Below are positions 16,969-27,272 of a stretch of DNA of 64,000 nucleotides, one piece after another; the stretch's first letter is position 1; every line of letters begins with the position of its first letter. The DNA lies in the NCBI RefSeq assembly GCF_009497155.1, contig NZ_WINI01000001.1, positions 1,178,001-1,242,000 of the forward strand. The letters run 5' to 3'. Origin of the DNA: Glaciimonas soli (lineage in GTDB: Bacteria; Pseudomonadota; Gammaproteobacteria; Burkholderiales; Burkholderiaceae_D). The notes under the pieces were generated by a model, which saw only the letters and a program-made list of their open reading frames with translations, had not been told where the DNA came from and made no database searches. Both the position numbers and the translations under genes were made by a program.

Positions 16969-19272
16969 TCATCGTGATGCACTGCTCAAGTAAGCATCAA
17001 CCCGCAAAACTTCACACGACAATGCAGCCACTTTCTCACCAATCTGCTTCCCTTCCACTGGCGGTATATGGCATAACTCCAAATCCAGGCAAAGCCGTGA
17101 CAAGACATCTGCTCGGATCAGTGTTGCAGTTCCCCTCACTTTGTGTGCCAGTTCAGAAATGCGTTGCCAATTCCCGATTCGCAAAGCATCTGCTATCGCC
17201 AACATATCGTTACGATTGGAAATGCGTAACTCTGCCATCAGACTTTTCACCAGCTGCTGGTCACCGCCGGTCAATGTGTTAAGTGCGTCTGGATCAAAAG
17301 AAATTTCTGTATGGTTTTGAGGTAGTGCAGATACACGTTCTTTATCCGGTGGCATACCTGCGTTCTTTGCCAACGCCTGAGATTTAATTAAACAGCGATG
17401 CAAATCGTGTAGCAAAATCGGTTTAAACAAACAGTCATTCATCCCGGCATCCTGGCAGTGCTGTAGTTCTTCTGGCAGCGCGTTTGCGGTAAGGCCAACG
17501 ATAAGACAAGGAATAAGCCCTTGTTCTTGCTCACGCTGTCGAATCTGTTGCGCCAATAAATAGCCATTCATGACCGGCATATTGCAATCGGTAATAATTA
17601 AATCAAAAGTTTCTGAGTTCCACCGCAACAAAGCTTCTTCCCCATTTTCGGCTTCACTGACCAAATGCCCAAGAAAAATCAATTGCTGCCGCAGGACCAG
17701 TCTGTTTGGGCGATTATCATCGACCACTAGTACGCGTAAAGCTAATTGTTCACTTACGTTTTGTGGCGCTACTTCAATGATTTTTTCTGTAATGCTTTCC
17801 AGTGTCAACAAAGTCAAATTAACATGAATTTCGGTGCCCAGATTCACTTCACTCTTGAGCAGCAATGTCCCGCCCATCAATTCAACTAGCTTACGGCTAA
17901 TCATCAAACCCAAACCAGTGCCGCCATTCTGGTTATTTTCTGCAGTGTGAATTTGAGAAAATGGCGCAAACAATTTGCGCTGATCGGCGAGACTAATCCC
18001 CTGCCCCGTATCTTCAACGCTCAACGTAACATGGAGTAATTCCTTGCTCTTGTTATCGCTTTCAATCGCTCCGCTGAGTTTGATAGTAACTTGTCCTTTG
18101 CTGGTAAATTTGATGGCGTTGCTAATCAAATTTGACAGTACTTGATTAAAACGAACGGAATCAATCAAAACATCTCGGACTATCTCCGGATCGATGAACA
18201 CTCGCAGACGCAAGCCCTTTTGCCTTGCCAGTCCGTCGAATAAGCGTGTCACAGACTCCACCAGTTGACGTAAATCCGCCCGATGTAGCGCCAATTCGAA
18301 TTTTCCTGATTCAATTTTTGCGATATCTAAAATACCGCCAATCAATTCCAGCAGAGTCTGTGCGGAATCGTAGGCAACTTCAATTGAACTGCGCTCCCAA
18401 TGTCCTTGCTCAGAGCGTTTCAGAATGAGCTCCAACATGCCGATAATCGCGCTCATGGGAGTGCGGATTTCATGGCTCATGGTCGCCAAAAAAGTACTTT
18501 TTGCGCGACTGGCCTCATCAGCCTGTTCTTTGGCTAAGTGCAATTCGGTGATATCAACCCAACCGCCAATAATTCCCATAACGTTTCCTAAGGAGTCACG
18601 ATATGGACAGTGCCAATATGAAATCGTATAACTACGGCCATTGACTATAAACTCACCTTCAGAAATGACAGGCGAACCATGGACCAGGGCCCCACCAAAT
18701 TTCTTCTGAAATTGATCTGCAGTCGCGGCATCAAACACGCCGGACTCCACCAACGTTTTACCTAGCATTTGCGCCAAGGTTGCATCGAAAACAGCCAGAT
18801 AACTACGATTGCAACTAATCAAACGCGCGTTTATATCGCGTACATAAATAGGATGCGGCGTGTCATCAATTAAGACTCGCATAAATTCGAGCTGATCACT
18901 TAATGCGCGTTCCACGATTTTACGTCGACCGATCTGGTGCCATAAATAGGCATTCCATGGAAGAAACGCCAGCAACAGTAAAATAATGCAAATGAGAAAA
19001 TAGGCCTCTTTACGATAGGATTCCCATTCGGGGCCTTGTGAATCTGGAATTTCTCGCGTCCCTAAAGCCATTCCCACTGTATCTTGCAATGCGCGAAAAT
19101 CATTGAGGTGTTTTACGAATGCCGATTGATCTGTATATGAAATATCAACTATTTCCTTTACTGATCGCTTATCGTCGCACGATATGGCGCTTGATTCACT
19201 TGCATTAACATTTGCGCCACAAACGCAAATCAATAATCCAACACACCACAGGCAAATAGCAAAAGCTCGCAT
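16969..19272 (-). CDS. Hybrid sensor histidine kinase (PAS-HisKA-HATPase-REC-HPt), BvgS/EvgS-like
   Basis: 767 residues. A signal peptide (residues 1-24), a short periplasmic part (~25-88), one transmembrane helix (~91-110), a PAS domain (~125-245, ends GGWVDITEL), HisKA with the phospho-His in MSHEIRTPM (His267), an HATPase domain with GTGLGLMISRKLVELMGG, a receiver domain with phospho-acceptor Asp562 (LIITDCNMPVMNGY) and a C-terminal HPt domain with His710 (AHKVRGTATLI). This is the full phosphorelay of BvgS/EvgS, but the paired Venus-flytrap sensor domains of that group are missing, leaving only ~65 periplasmic residues. No response regulator gene is adjacent, so the output partner is unknown. 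A binding-protein gene lies divergently upstream. Confidence 0.93.
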   Translation of the reverse strand: MRAFAICLWCVGLLICVCGANVNASESSAISCDDKRSVKEIVDISYTDQSAFVKHLNDFRALQDTVGMALGTREIPDSQGPEWESYRKEAYFLICIILLLLAFLPWNAYLWHQIGRRKIVERALSDQLEFMRVLIDDTPHPIYVRDINARLISCNRSYLAVFDATLAQMLGKTLVESGVFDAATADQFQKKFGGALVHGSPVISEGEFIVNGRSYTISYWHCPYRDSLGNVMGIIGGWVDITELHLAKEQADEASRAKSTFLATMSHEIRTPMSAIIGMLELILKRSEQGHWERSSIEVAYDSAQTLLELIGGILDIAKIESGKFELALHRADLRQLVESVTRLFDGLARQKGLRLRVFIDPEIVRDVLIDSVRFNQVLSNLISNAIKFTSKGQVTIKLSGAIESDNKSKELLHVTLSVEDTGQGISLADQRKLFAPFSQIHTAENNQNGGTGLGLMISRKLVELMGGTLLLKSEVNLGTEIHVNLTLLTLESITEKIIEVAPQNVSEQLALRVLVVDDNRPNRLVLRQQLIFLGHLVSEAENGEEALLRWNSETFDLIITDCNMPVMNGYLLAQQIRQREQEQGLIPCLIVGLTANALPEELQHCQDAGMNDCLFKPILLHDLHRCLIKSQALAKNAGMPPDKERVSALPQNHTEISFDPDALNTLTGGDQQLVKSLMAELRISNRNDMLAIADALRIGNWQRISELAHKVRGTATLIRADVLSRLCLDLELCHIPPVEGKQIGEKVAALSCEVLRVDAYLSSASR

Positions 19273-19676
19273 ACCATTTACACCAACACGTTACGTCAAA
19301 AGAATTTTGCCAACACGAATGGCGATGCATATTAAATTTATGCGTCAAACCAAGTCTATGAGAACGTTGCGCTCTATTGTGTATCGCAAAAAATCTAAAC
19401 CTCAAACAGAGTATTGCATATTTAACATTTAAACCATATTAGCTCCCTCAATATCTTCCTTTTATTAGCTCGGCCGCGGTTCGCTGAAACAATCAAAAAA
19501 ACCTTCCATCAGCCATAAAAATATTAGTTCCAACCTCAATGAACTGTCATTTAATGAAGCACAAACTGATAAGATGCTTGATGGAAATATTGTGTCTCAC
19601 TCATTCACTTTATGGCTAAGAAGAATGTCTCAGCTGATGTTTTCACTCTTGATCAACATTAAAGAAAATCGATTTT
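19273..19676. other. Divergent intergenic region, nothing coding recognised
   Basis: 404 bp between the sensor kinase and the binding-protein gene, A/T-rich, presumably holding both promoters. Short frames here have no ribosome-binding sites or recognisable protein pattern. Confidence 0.5.
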
Positions 19677-20831
19677 ATGCGCCTCCGTCAACATGCCCTC
19701 ACTTTCGTCCTTCCTGTATTACTAGGAATATGTACTCCGTGGTCAGCCAGCTTTGCTGAAAACGGGATTACCGACCAAAAAATCGTGTTAGGCCAATCTG
19801 CCGCATTTTCTGGACCTGCTGCCCAATTAGGAATAGAGATGCACGCAGGCGCAAAAGCCTACTTTGACGAAATTAATGCGCAAGGTGGAGTCTATGGGCG
19901 TCGCATCGAAATCGTCACAGCCGACGACAAATACGAGCCTGATCTGGCTGCCGCAAATACAAAACAATTCATTGAAAAAGATAATGTTTTCGCCCTGTTC
20001 GGCTACGTCGGCACACCGACCAGCAATGCCGCATTGCCTATTTTTACACAGGCGAAAGTACCTTTTTTTGCGCCATTCACCGGCGCACAAAGTTTGCGCG
20101 AACCGTTAAATCGCGAAGTGTTTAATATTCGCGCCAGCTATTTTGATGAGACCGGCCATTTGGTCGAAAAACTGGTGAATACCGGTATCAAAAATATCGC
20201 CGTTTTTTATCAAAATGATGCTTATGGCAAAGCTGGATTGGAAGGCGTGCAACGTGCCCTCAAACAAATGAATGTGCAAATGGTAGAGACTGCCACCGTT
20301 GAACGCAATAGCCTCGACGTCGCTAAAGCAGTTTCCACCATACTGCCGAAACGACCTGATGCCGTGATTGAAATCAGCGCATACGCTTCTTCGGCCGCCT
20401 ATATTAAAGCCATGCGCAAAGCCGGCTATACCGGTCAGTTCTATAACGTTTCATTTGTTGGTAGCCAACCACTGGCTGATACATTAGGCAAAGATGGGGT
20501 GGGTATTGTCATCTCTCAAGTTGTTCCCTTCCCTTGGACTTCATCGGTGCCGGTGGTCGGCGAATACAACAAACTACTAACAAAAACCGGTATTAAAAAT
20601 CCTAATTTCACCAGCCTGGAAGGATTTTTGGCGGCCAAAATATTCGTTGAAGGATTACGTCGTGCAGGCAAGGATTTGACGCGTGAAAAACTAGTGAAAG
20701 CATTAGAGACCATCAACATACATAACTACGATACCGGTGGCTTTGACATCAATTTTTCGCCGACGAATCACAGCGGCTCGAAATTCGTAGAAATGACGAT
20801 GATTACAAAAGATGCGAAATTTTTGAATTAA
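19677..20831 (+). CDS. ABC transporter substrate-binding protein, type-1 periplasmic fold (orphan)
   Basis: 384 residues with a signal peptide (1-27, ends ASFA), then ENGITDQKIVLGQSAAFSGP and the two-lobe LivK-like fold. It belongs to a different branch from the tandem pair at the start of the window, closer to proteins annotated as amide-, urea- or aromatic-acid-type receptors; the ligand is not known. No permease or ATPase genes flank it. It is divergent from a hybrid sensor kinase whose own periplasmic domain is very short, so a role as a ligand-sensing partner is possible but not shown. The ribosome-binding site is weak. Confidence 0.9.
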   Translation: MRLRQHALTFVLPVLLGICTPWSASFAENGITDQKIVLGQSAAFSGPAAQLGIEMHAGAKAYFDEINAQGGVYGRRIEIVTADDKYEPDLAAANTKQFIEKDNVFALFGYVGTPTSNAALPIFTQAKVPFFAPFTGAQSLREPLNREVFNIRASYFDETGHLVEKLVNTGIKNIAVFYQNDAYGKAGLEGVQRALKQMNVQMVETATVERNSLDVAKAVSTILPKRPDAVIEISAYASSAAYIKAMRKAGYTGQFYNVSFVGSQPLADTLGKDGVGIVISQVVPFPWTSSVPVVGEYNKLLTKTGIKNPNFTSLEGFLAAKIFVEGLRRAGKDLTREKLVKALETINIHNYDTGGFDINFSPTNHSGSKFVEMTMITKDAKFLN

Positions 20832-20838
20832 GTGTTAT

Positions 20839-20870
20839 TTTCCTCTCTCCTTTATTTGGGAGAGAGGAAA
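20839..20870. terminator. Hairpin between convergent binding-protein and tamB genes
   Basis: Perfect 12-bp stem TTTCCTCTCTCC / GGAGAGAGGAAA with an 8-nt loop just after the stop codon. Neither side has a long T-run, so strength is uncertain. Confidence 0.6.
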
Positions 20871-20999
20871 TAGATAAACGATTGAGTACAGATGATGTAC
20901 TACGATACGAGTAGTTATATCTAAGCCTTGAAGCAGCAGAGTAACGACCATTTCAAACTAGCGACAACAAAAGTCCTCACTGAGACGTACTTCTCAAAG

Positions 21000-23900
21000 C
21001 TATTTCGAATGATCTCCGTCTTTATCTTCAGTATTCTCCGATGACTTACGGTCTCTCCAGAATTTATCAAAACGGCGGTTATACAGTACGTCGAAGCCAT
21101 TGATGGTGCCGCCCTGTAATGTCAGGGACCAACGCCGCGAAAATTGCCACGTAAGTTTCAAAATACTCTCCGCAGTGCTAATCCCTTGTTCATAGCCAAT
21201 ATTGATTTTTTGCGTGATGGCTTTACCAATATTGACGACTTGCGTGTCGACCAGACCAGATTCACTGTTACCGATCGAAAATTCATCCAGCCCGAGTCCA
21301 CTTGCAATTTTTTTGCCACCATAGTTACCCAATAAGGCTAAGGCCGCACCGGCCGCTTGACGCTGGCCGACGGCGCTGCTGTCACTGCCGTGGCCAAACA
21401 TCATCCAGGAGAGTTTTTCTTCGTCTGAAACATTCGGATCAGATACCAATTTAACGCGCAAAGTTGACGGATACCCGGTAATCTCAGCGCCCGCTGCAAC
21501 GTCTTGATTACGGCGCATGGCAAGAATACTGATATTCGGATTATTAATCGGCCCCTGGAAATTAATCAAACCCCGCTCGATCGCCAATTTAACGCCAAAC
21601 ACTTCATAGGTTCCTTCCGCGACGCGGATAGAGCCGGTAGCACGCAGTGGTTTATATGGTTCACTGTTGACGTTCATGACACCCGCCAATCGCAAATCCG
21701 CGCCACTGCCTCGGAAACGGAAATCGTCGCCGAAATCGACGCCGATATTCATTATTGGGGTCATGCCATTGGCTTTCTTTCCTGCCGCTTTTTCCATCTG
21801 CTCTTTATCTGTCAATGGAGTGGCACGTGTGGCACCATCATTCTTACTGACGATAACGACGTCGTCGCCCAGCGTCGGCGCGCTGTCTTTAGGCAAATCA
21901 AACAGCGCTTTATTCACAACAAATTTGCCATCGACATGCAATTGTTCATTGACGTTAGCAACCTTGGCCTGACCGGACAACATCAACTGCCGATCTGGGC
22001 TGGCAAATAGTTGCAAATGGTCAGCGACGATCGTCGCACTTAAATCCGGATTTGCGCGTCCAAGCTGCAACCGACCGCTAGCACTGATAGTGCCATCACC
22101 GCCGTGGAAGATTAATTGCTGCAAGTCGATCACGTTCTCGGTCACATTAATCCGCGCAGACCCATCACGTAATTGAATACCTTGATCAAACAAGGTTACG
22201 GCTAACTGATCGCCGTTGAGCGCACCGGATAATTTTGGTTGACTCAATACACCGTCGAGTTTCAGATTTAGTCCCAGACTGCCAGTCATCCCGATCTGTG
22301 GACCGAATAAACTGCCAACTTTTTTAAGTTCAGGAACATTCGCTTTGATAGTCCCGGATAAGGGCGAATTATCAACGGGTAACAATATAGCTCCCTGTTG
22401 TTTCAATCCCAACTGCAATGCCGCATTGAGCGTGCCAACCCGTTCCGCAACCAGTGCCGCATTAAGCTGCATTTGCGTCCCGCTAAAATCAATCCGCGTG
22501 CGCAATTCAGACAATCCTAATGCCGTCCCGCCAATACCTGAACTGGAGCGCACATCACCGCTGCGCCGCGCAATTTGAATAAAGCCACTGGCGCTTTCTG
22601 CCAATGCAAAATCCCAGCTGCTATCCAACACCAGATCGGATTTAACTGCTACTGGCTTGTCCGTGAACTCGTGAACAAGATCTAATACAGTATTGATATT
22701 AAGTGCGTTGATTTCGCCAGCAGAACGGAGGCGGCCATTATCAAAGCTGAAATTCTTAAGTGCTATCACTGCATTGGCAATCGTCAAACGCGTTGCGCCT
22801 AAGGTCACCTTGGTTCCTGATGCCGCTACTGAAGCAGTAATTGCCAGTGGTGCCTCTAAAGCAAAATTCGGTGTGCCTTGATTTTTTAATTCATTGACAC
22901 TACCCTGCCAGCCATAACCGCCGACACTTTCGGTGAGCTTGCCTTGCGCTGCCAAAGTCAACGCCATTGGTTTTTCATGCACCGTGCCAGTGCTGTCCAG
23001 TTTCAAGGTGTGATCAGCGAAGGTGCCACTTAGATGTGCATTTAATTTATTTAAGACAACGCCAGGGCCGTGGTAACCGCTAGCATCAAGATTCAATTGC
23101 AGGCGATTTCCAGCCGCGCTAACTTTTGCATTGAGATCGGTTTGAATATCCGCGTCACCAGATAAACTATCCACTCTATGTTCGCCAAAAATGACTTTTT
23201 CGGCACGATACGTGGCGCGTACGGCAGGACGTTGCAGTGTCCCGGTGACTTGCCCATCCACCTGAACTGCGCCGGACAAACCGAATCCCAGGCGCTCCAA
23301 TTGCGGCGCATTGATCTTCACATGCAATTGATCGTTACTATTTCCAAAACTGCCATTTAATTGTGCATCATTACCAGCGATCGACAGCGCTGCGTCGCTA
23401 GGCAATAGACGCTTGCCAATCAGGTTGATCGTGCCATTGCCGCTCATTGGCAAATTGTTGTATTCGCTATCAAGAATGCCAAACTTGAGTTTGAGTTGCA
23501 GTTCCGGTGACACTTTTCCGGCAGCGTCAAATGTCATGTTGATGCGCGCGTTTATTGGCTTGGCACCGTTACTTTTTGCCTTGGCACTGGCACTCGCGCC
23601 GCTGATTTTCATCCATACCGCCGGATCAAAATCCCGCAACTGCCCCTTTGCCGCGTAGACCATTTGCGGATCACGGCTCAGGCTACCAGTCAGATCCAAA
23701 CGTGATGGGCGCGCACCTGCTTGCGCGGCAAGTTGCGCTGATTTTATATTGATTTGTTTCGAATCGATCAGTGCGTCTATTTTTGCAGAAAGCGTGTTAT
23801 CTGCCAGATCCAAAGCTATTTCTTGGGTCTTCTCAGTCAGCTTGACACTGATCGGACCACGCAATTGGGACGGTTGTAATTTTCCATGTAGCGCCTGTAA

Positions 23901-25157
23901 ATTTAAATTGGCGACATTGAAATCAAACGCACCATTATTTTTTTCTTTACCGTCGGTGTAATAGTGACCTGAGCCGGTAATGGTTGCGTTTTCTTGTAAC
24001 TTGATCTGCAAGCTGGTTAAGGTTTGCGTGTGCGCATCCAGGCGTACTTGGGCATCTGCAGAAATCAATGGCAGATGATCTTTGTCGATAGCGCCAGGAA
24101 TGGCATTACTAATATGAAGGGGACCACTGACCGCCAGCAGTGCCAGGTCTGGCGCTTTGCCAGTATCAGCCTTGATATTGTCAGCCTTGTCGGCGTTACC
24201 AGTTGCAGCAGGCGATACCGGCACTAAATCTGCCTGCAAACTCAAATCAGCTAACGGCGCACCTTCACTGAACAATTTCGGGTTGATATGATTCGCGCTA
24301 AGTTGTATCCGTTCGAATGGGATCGGCGCGAAAGGTGTTACCGCGATATTTGCTGTGGCACTGAGTTTATCGCCATTACCTTTGAGCAGCACCTTCAGGG
24401 CTGAAAGATTGCCTGAAACATTGGCGTTAAGTTGATATTTTTCTTGTTCATACGCGCCGGATAAAGCGACGTCGCCAGTGATGATAAATGGCGACTGCCC
24501 GTCCAGATTAGCATTGGCGTTGGCCTTGCCATATGGCGTGTCCAGATTTTCCACTACCAAATGGTGTTGACGGCCATCTGAGTCGCCATGCAAAGATAAG
24601 TTGCTCAATTCGGTGGTGCTGTCTCTCTCGTGCAAAGAGAGTTTATCTAATTGAATATTGTGCAGTTCTAATGCCAATGGCAACGTTAAACTTTGAGGTA
24701 AGACGGTTGGCTCTGAAGGTGTCGGTTGTATATATGCGTCCACCGTACCGACGTGTAAATGATCAACGGTGAATTTGAGTGGGGAAAAATTCAGCGACCA
24801 GCCACCATCGATTTTGTCGATCACGTAGCGCTGTGTTTTGTCTTGAAACTGGACATTGCGCAAACGAATGCCTTTATTCAATGTGCCGCCCACAAACTCA
24901 CCGGTCAGATGACCTTGCGATAAGGATGTCGCTGTTTGCCAGATTTTTTGTGTCCCGACTTCAGAGCGCACGCCAACCCAGATAGTCAGCGCAGCCAACA
25001 CCAGTAGCAGTACTACGATCAAAAATAAGGCCACCAGCCCGCGTAGCATGGCGCCAACAGCATGAATAGCACCATTGCCAGGCACCTTGCCGGTAGACGA
25101 TGGTGTCGGGGCAGTATCGTTTGATTGATCTGGCGGTGGTGTTGATGCTTGATTCAT
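21000..25157 (-). CDS. tamB: Translocation and assembly module protein TamB
   Basis: Very large (~1385 residues) inner-membrane-anchored, periplasm-spanning beta-helical protein of the AsmA/bridge-like lipid-transfer group. With TamA it aids outer-membrane protein assembly and phospholipid traffic. An N-terminal hydrophobic helix (VALFLIVVLLLVLAALTIWV) is followed by >1000 residues of beta-rich repeats and a C-terminal DUF490 domain ending in the typical LQGGTINGFDVLYNRRFDKFWRD region. The start is taken at the ATG at 25157 (MNQAST); the frame also allows a TTG at 25199, and neither has a clear Shine-Dalgarno. It directly follows tamA, so both are one operon. Confidence 0.93.
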   Translation of the reverse strand: MNQASTPPPDQSNDTAPTPSSTGKVPGNGAIHAVGAMLRGLVALFLIVVLLLVLAALTIWVGVRSEVGTQKIWQTATSLSQGHLTGEFVGGTLNKGIRLRNVQFQDKTQRYVIDKIDGGWSLNFSPLKFTVDHLHVGTVDAYIQPTPSEPTVLPQSLTLPLALELHNIQLDKLSLHERDSTTELSNLSLHGDSDGRQHHLVVENLDTPYGKANANANLDGQSPFIITGDVALSGAYEQEKYQLNANVSGNLSALKVLLKGNGDKLSATANIAVTPFAPIPFERIQLSANHINPKLFSEGAPLADLSLQADLVPVSPAATGNADKADNIKADTGKAPDLALLAVSGPLHISNAIPGAIDKDHLPLISADAQVRLDAHTQTLTSLQIKLQENATITGSGHYYTDGKEKNNGAFDFNVANLNLQALHGKLQPSQLRGPISVKLTEKTQEIALDLADNTLSAKIDALIDSKQINIKSAQLAAQAGARPSRLDLTGSLSRDPQMVYAAKGQLRDFDPAVWMKISGASASAKAKSNGAKPINARINMTFDAAGKVSPELQLKLKFGILDSEYNNLPMSGNGTINLIGKRLLPSDAALSIAGNDAQLNGSFGNSNDQLHVKINAPQLERLGFGLSGAVQVDGQVTGTLQRPAVRATYRAEKVIFGEHRVDSLSGDADIQTDLNAKVSAAGNRLQLNLDASGYHGPGVVLNKLNAHLSGTFADHTLKLDSTGTVHEKPMALTLAAQGKLTESVGGYGWQGSVNELKNQGTPNFALEAPLAITASVAASGTKVTLGATRLTIANAVIALKNFSFDNGRLRSAGEINALNINTVLDLVHEFTDKPVAVKSDLVLDSSWDFALAESASGFIQIARRSGDVRSSSGIGGTALGLSELRTRIDFSGTQMQLNAALVAERVGTLNAALQLGLKQQGAILLPVDNSPLSGTIKANVPELKKVGSLFGPQIGMTGSLGLNLKLDGVLSQPKLSGALNGDQLAVTLFDQGIQLRDGSARINVTENVIDLQQLIFHGGDGTISASGRLQLGRANPDLSATIVADHLQLFASPDRQLMLSGQAKVANVNEQLHVDGKFVVNKALFDLPKDSAPTLGDDVVIVSKNDGATRATPLTDKEQMEKAAGKKANGMTPIMNIGVDFGDDFRFRGSGADLRLAGVMNVNSEPYKPLRATGSIRVAEGTYEVFGVKLAIERGLINFQGPINNPNISILAMRRNQDVAAGAEITGYPSTLRVKLVSDPNVSDEEKLSWMMFGHGSDSSAVGQRQAAGAALALLGNYGGKKIASGLGLDEFSIGNSESGLVDTQVVNIGKAITQKINIGYEQGISTAESILKLTWQFSRRWSLTLQGGTINGFDVLYNRRFDKFWRDRKSSENTEDKDGDHSK

Positions 25158-25202
25158 GCTTGGTTCATGCAAAGTGTGAAATGAAATTAAGGGAATCAAA
25201 CA

Positions 25203-27005
25203 TTAAAAAGCGATGCCAAGTGAAATATGTGGGCGGAACTGCTTTGCTTGCACACCATAGCCTAAATCCAGGTTGACTGGTCCTACCGGGCTGCGCCAGC
25301 GTATTCCGGGACCAATACCAACTTTCGTTTCTTTATCGGCCCACGAATTGGTTGCCGTACCAACGTCATAAAACACTGCGGCACCCCACTCACGGGTAAA
25401 CCAGTGCTGATATTCGGCGCTTGCCGTCATCAGAAACTTAGTGGGGTATACCGTGCCGTTGAAGCTAGTACCGATACTGTCATAACTATAACCACGCACC
25501 GAATCAACACCTCCTGCGCGGAATAACAGGGATGCAGGTACCGATGAAACAGTTCCGGCAGAGGATATGGCACCGCCCTCAATACGGAAAATCACAATGT
25601 CACGCTTGGCCATCGGTATGAATTTTTTATACCGCGAATACAGGCGCATAAAAGTTTGATCAGTGAGCAATCCTTTCAGCGCAACGCCAGCTTGTATCGT
25701 CACGATGTCACCGTCGGATGGGAAAATCTGATCATCCACATCGCGCCGCGTCCAGGCAAACCCCGGAACTAACGCTTGATGTTCACCGGGAAAAACCACC
25801 GTATTGGGTGGTAATGTTGCACCAATATCTTGACGCAATTGATCACGATAATAAGTCAGAGTCCAGGTTGTATCGTAGTTCTCAAAGGAGCGCGTACGTT
25901 TCAATCCCGATTGCAAACTGCGTAAATCGACCCCTTCGGAGGTAGTGCGAGTATAAGAAGAAACAATACCATTAACGAAACTGCGCTCATCTGGCGGCAT
26001 ATCCAGTTCCAACGAAGCTGCCTGACTTCTCTGTTCCAGTTTTAACTGACTATCAAACACATAGGCTTTGTCGAACACGTTGTAATTGGTATAGCGCCCT
26101 TGCACATGCGCGCCGGTATCGGTGTCGTATCCGACACCAGTTCTGATCCGTTGCGCCGCAAACTCCGTCACTTGCACCTTCACCGGCACCATACCGGCAT
26201 GCGCTGGATCATCGTCAATCCCGACAATCACGTTCCCGTAATAATTGGTGTTTTGTATTTGCCGCTGCAAATACAAAAGTCGATCAATGTCGTATTCCTC
26301 ACCAATGGCGAGAGGATTAACATTTTCGATAATCTTGACCGGATAGCGCCTGGCACCAGTAATTTGCAATGGGCCTAAAGTAAAAGTCGGGCCGCTATCG
26401 TATTTCACAGATAGTTGAGCATCGTGCTCATCAGGATCTATACGCGCTTGGGAATCGACGATTTTCGCTGCAGGAAAACGCTTATATTGCAACAACCGCA
26501 AAGCGTGTTGTTTGGCATCATCCCATGTGCTTTGCTGAAAAGGTGCACCTACTGGCAAACTCCAGTTACGTTGTACACGTGGGATACGTTCCGGTACTTC
26601 CGTTTCAACCGGGCCGACCACCTCAATTTTGGCGCTGGAAACAATTGTGCGCTGATGAAGATCAACTGTCAGATGAATGACAGGTGTCTTGCCATCATCA
26701 ACTTTCACTTCAGTAGTAGGCGAAAAATAGCCCTGTGTTGAAGTGAGCTGAGTAATTTTCTCGTTCACGGTTTCAATCATGAACTTCAATTGATCTTCGC
26801 TTATGTCATCACGCTTTTGATAGCGAACCAAATCAAGATGATCGGTCAACAGCGCTTTGATTTCTTTGGGCGCGTCAATCTCAACTTTATAGGCGGCGAA
26901 GGCAAAGTTGCTTATCGTCAGTCCACTGATCAGCGGAACTAACGTGAAAAGAATAAGACGCAAAGATTCGCGCAAGCATAAGGCTAGCTTGAGTCGGCAT
27001 GTCAT
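25203..27005 (-). CDS. tamA: Outer-membrane assembly factor TamA (Omp85 family)
   Basis: 600-residue outer-membrane protein. A long N-region with signal peptide (to ~residue 38, AFA), then three POTRA domains (residues ~40-265, including DLHQRTIVSSAKIEVVGPVE and FTLGPLQITGARRYPVKIIE) and a 16-strand Omp85 barrel with RAGGVDSVRGYSYDSIG, the VRGY/F-type motif of lid loop 6. It ends in a C-terminal aromatic Phe (ISLGIAF) as barrel proteins do. The start Met could be further in; the first ~12 residues are more charged than usual for a signal peptide. The stop codon is nearly touching tamB. Confidence 0.93.
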   Translation of the reverse strand: MTCRLKLALCLRESLRLILFTLVPLISGLTISNFAFAAYKVEIDAPKEIKALLTDHLDLVRYQKRDDISEDQLKFMIETVNEKITQLTSTQGYFSPTTEVKVDDGKTPVIHLTVDLHQRTIVSSAKIEVVGPVETEVPERIPRVQRNWSLPVGAPFQQSTWDDAKQHALRLLQYKRFPAAKIVDSQARIDPDEHDAQLSVKYDSGPTFTLGPLQITGARRYPVKIIENVNPLAIGEEYDIDRLLYLQRQIQNTNYYGNVIVGIDDDPAHAGMVPVKVQVTEFAAQRIRTGVGYDTDTGAHVQGRYTNYNVFDKAYVFDSQLKLEQRSQAASLELDMPPDERSFVNGIVSSYTRTTSEGVDLRSLQSGLKRTRSFENYDTTWTLTYYRDQLRQDIGATLPPNTVVFPGEHQALVPGFAWTRRDVDDQIFPSDGDIVTIQAGVALKGLLTDQTFMRLYSRYKKFIPMAKRDIVIFRIEGGAISSAGTVSSVPASLLFRAGGVDSVRGYSYDSIGTSFNGTVYPTKFLMTASAEYQHWFTREWGAAVFYDVGTATNSWADKETKVGIGPGIRWRSPVGPVNLDLGYGVQAKQFRPHISLGIAF

Positions 27006-27169
27006 CGTGCGTCAATATCGTGATGAAAGGAAATGGGAGAAACCATAGGCTTTTGGAGTTTTGTAAATAAATTGCTAAATATTTATGGAAAATACCTGCC
27101 ATTATAATAAAAGCCTTTGCGGTTAAACCTATTTATTAACACGATTTAACGCAAAGTATGCGAATACTA

Positions 27170-27255
27170 ACTTATGCAAAATTGTCCCTGCAAGACATTC
27201 CGGCAAAGACGGTACGCATGGGAAAATAACCTGACTGAAGCAATTTTGCGTAAGT
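27170..27255. repeat. Palindrome-ended intergenic element, 86 bp (element D)
   Basis: Ends ACTTATGCAAAATTG (27170-27184) and CAATTTTGCGTAAGT (27241-27255) are inverted copies with one mismatch. The end sequence is like that of copies A and B, but the centre does not carry their AGTACGACTG core, so it is a relative or a diverged member. It lies between fumC and tamA. Confidence 0.6.
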
Positions 27256-27272
27256 CCTGCAAATCTTAAATC

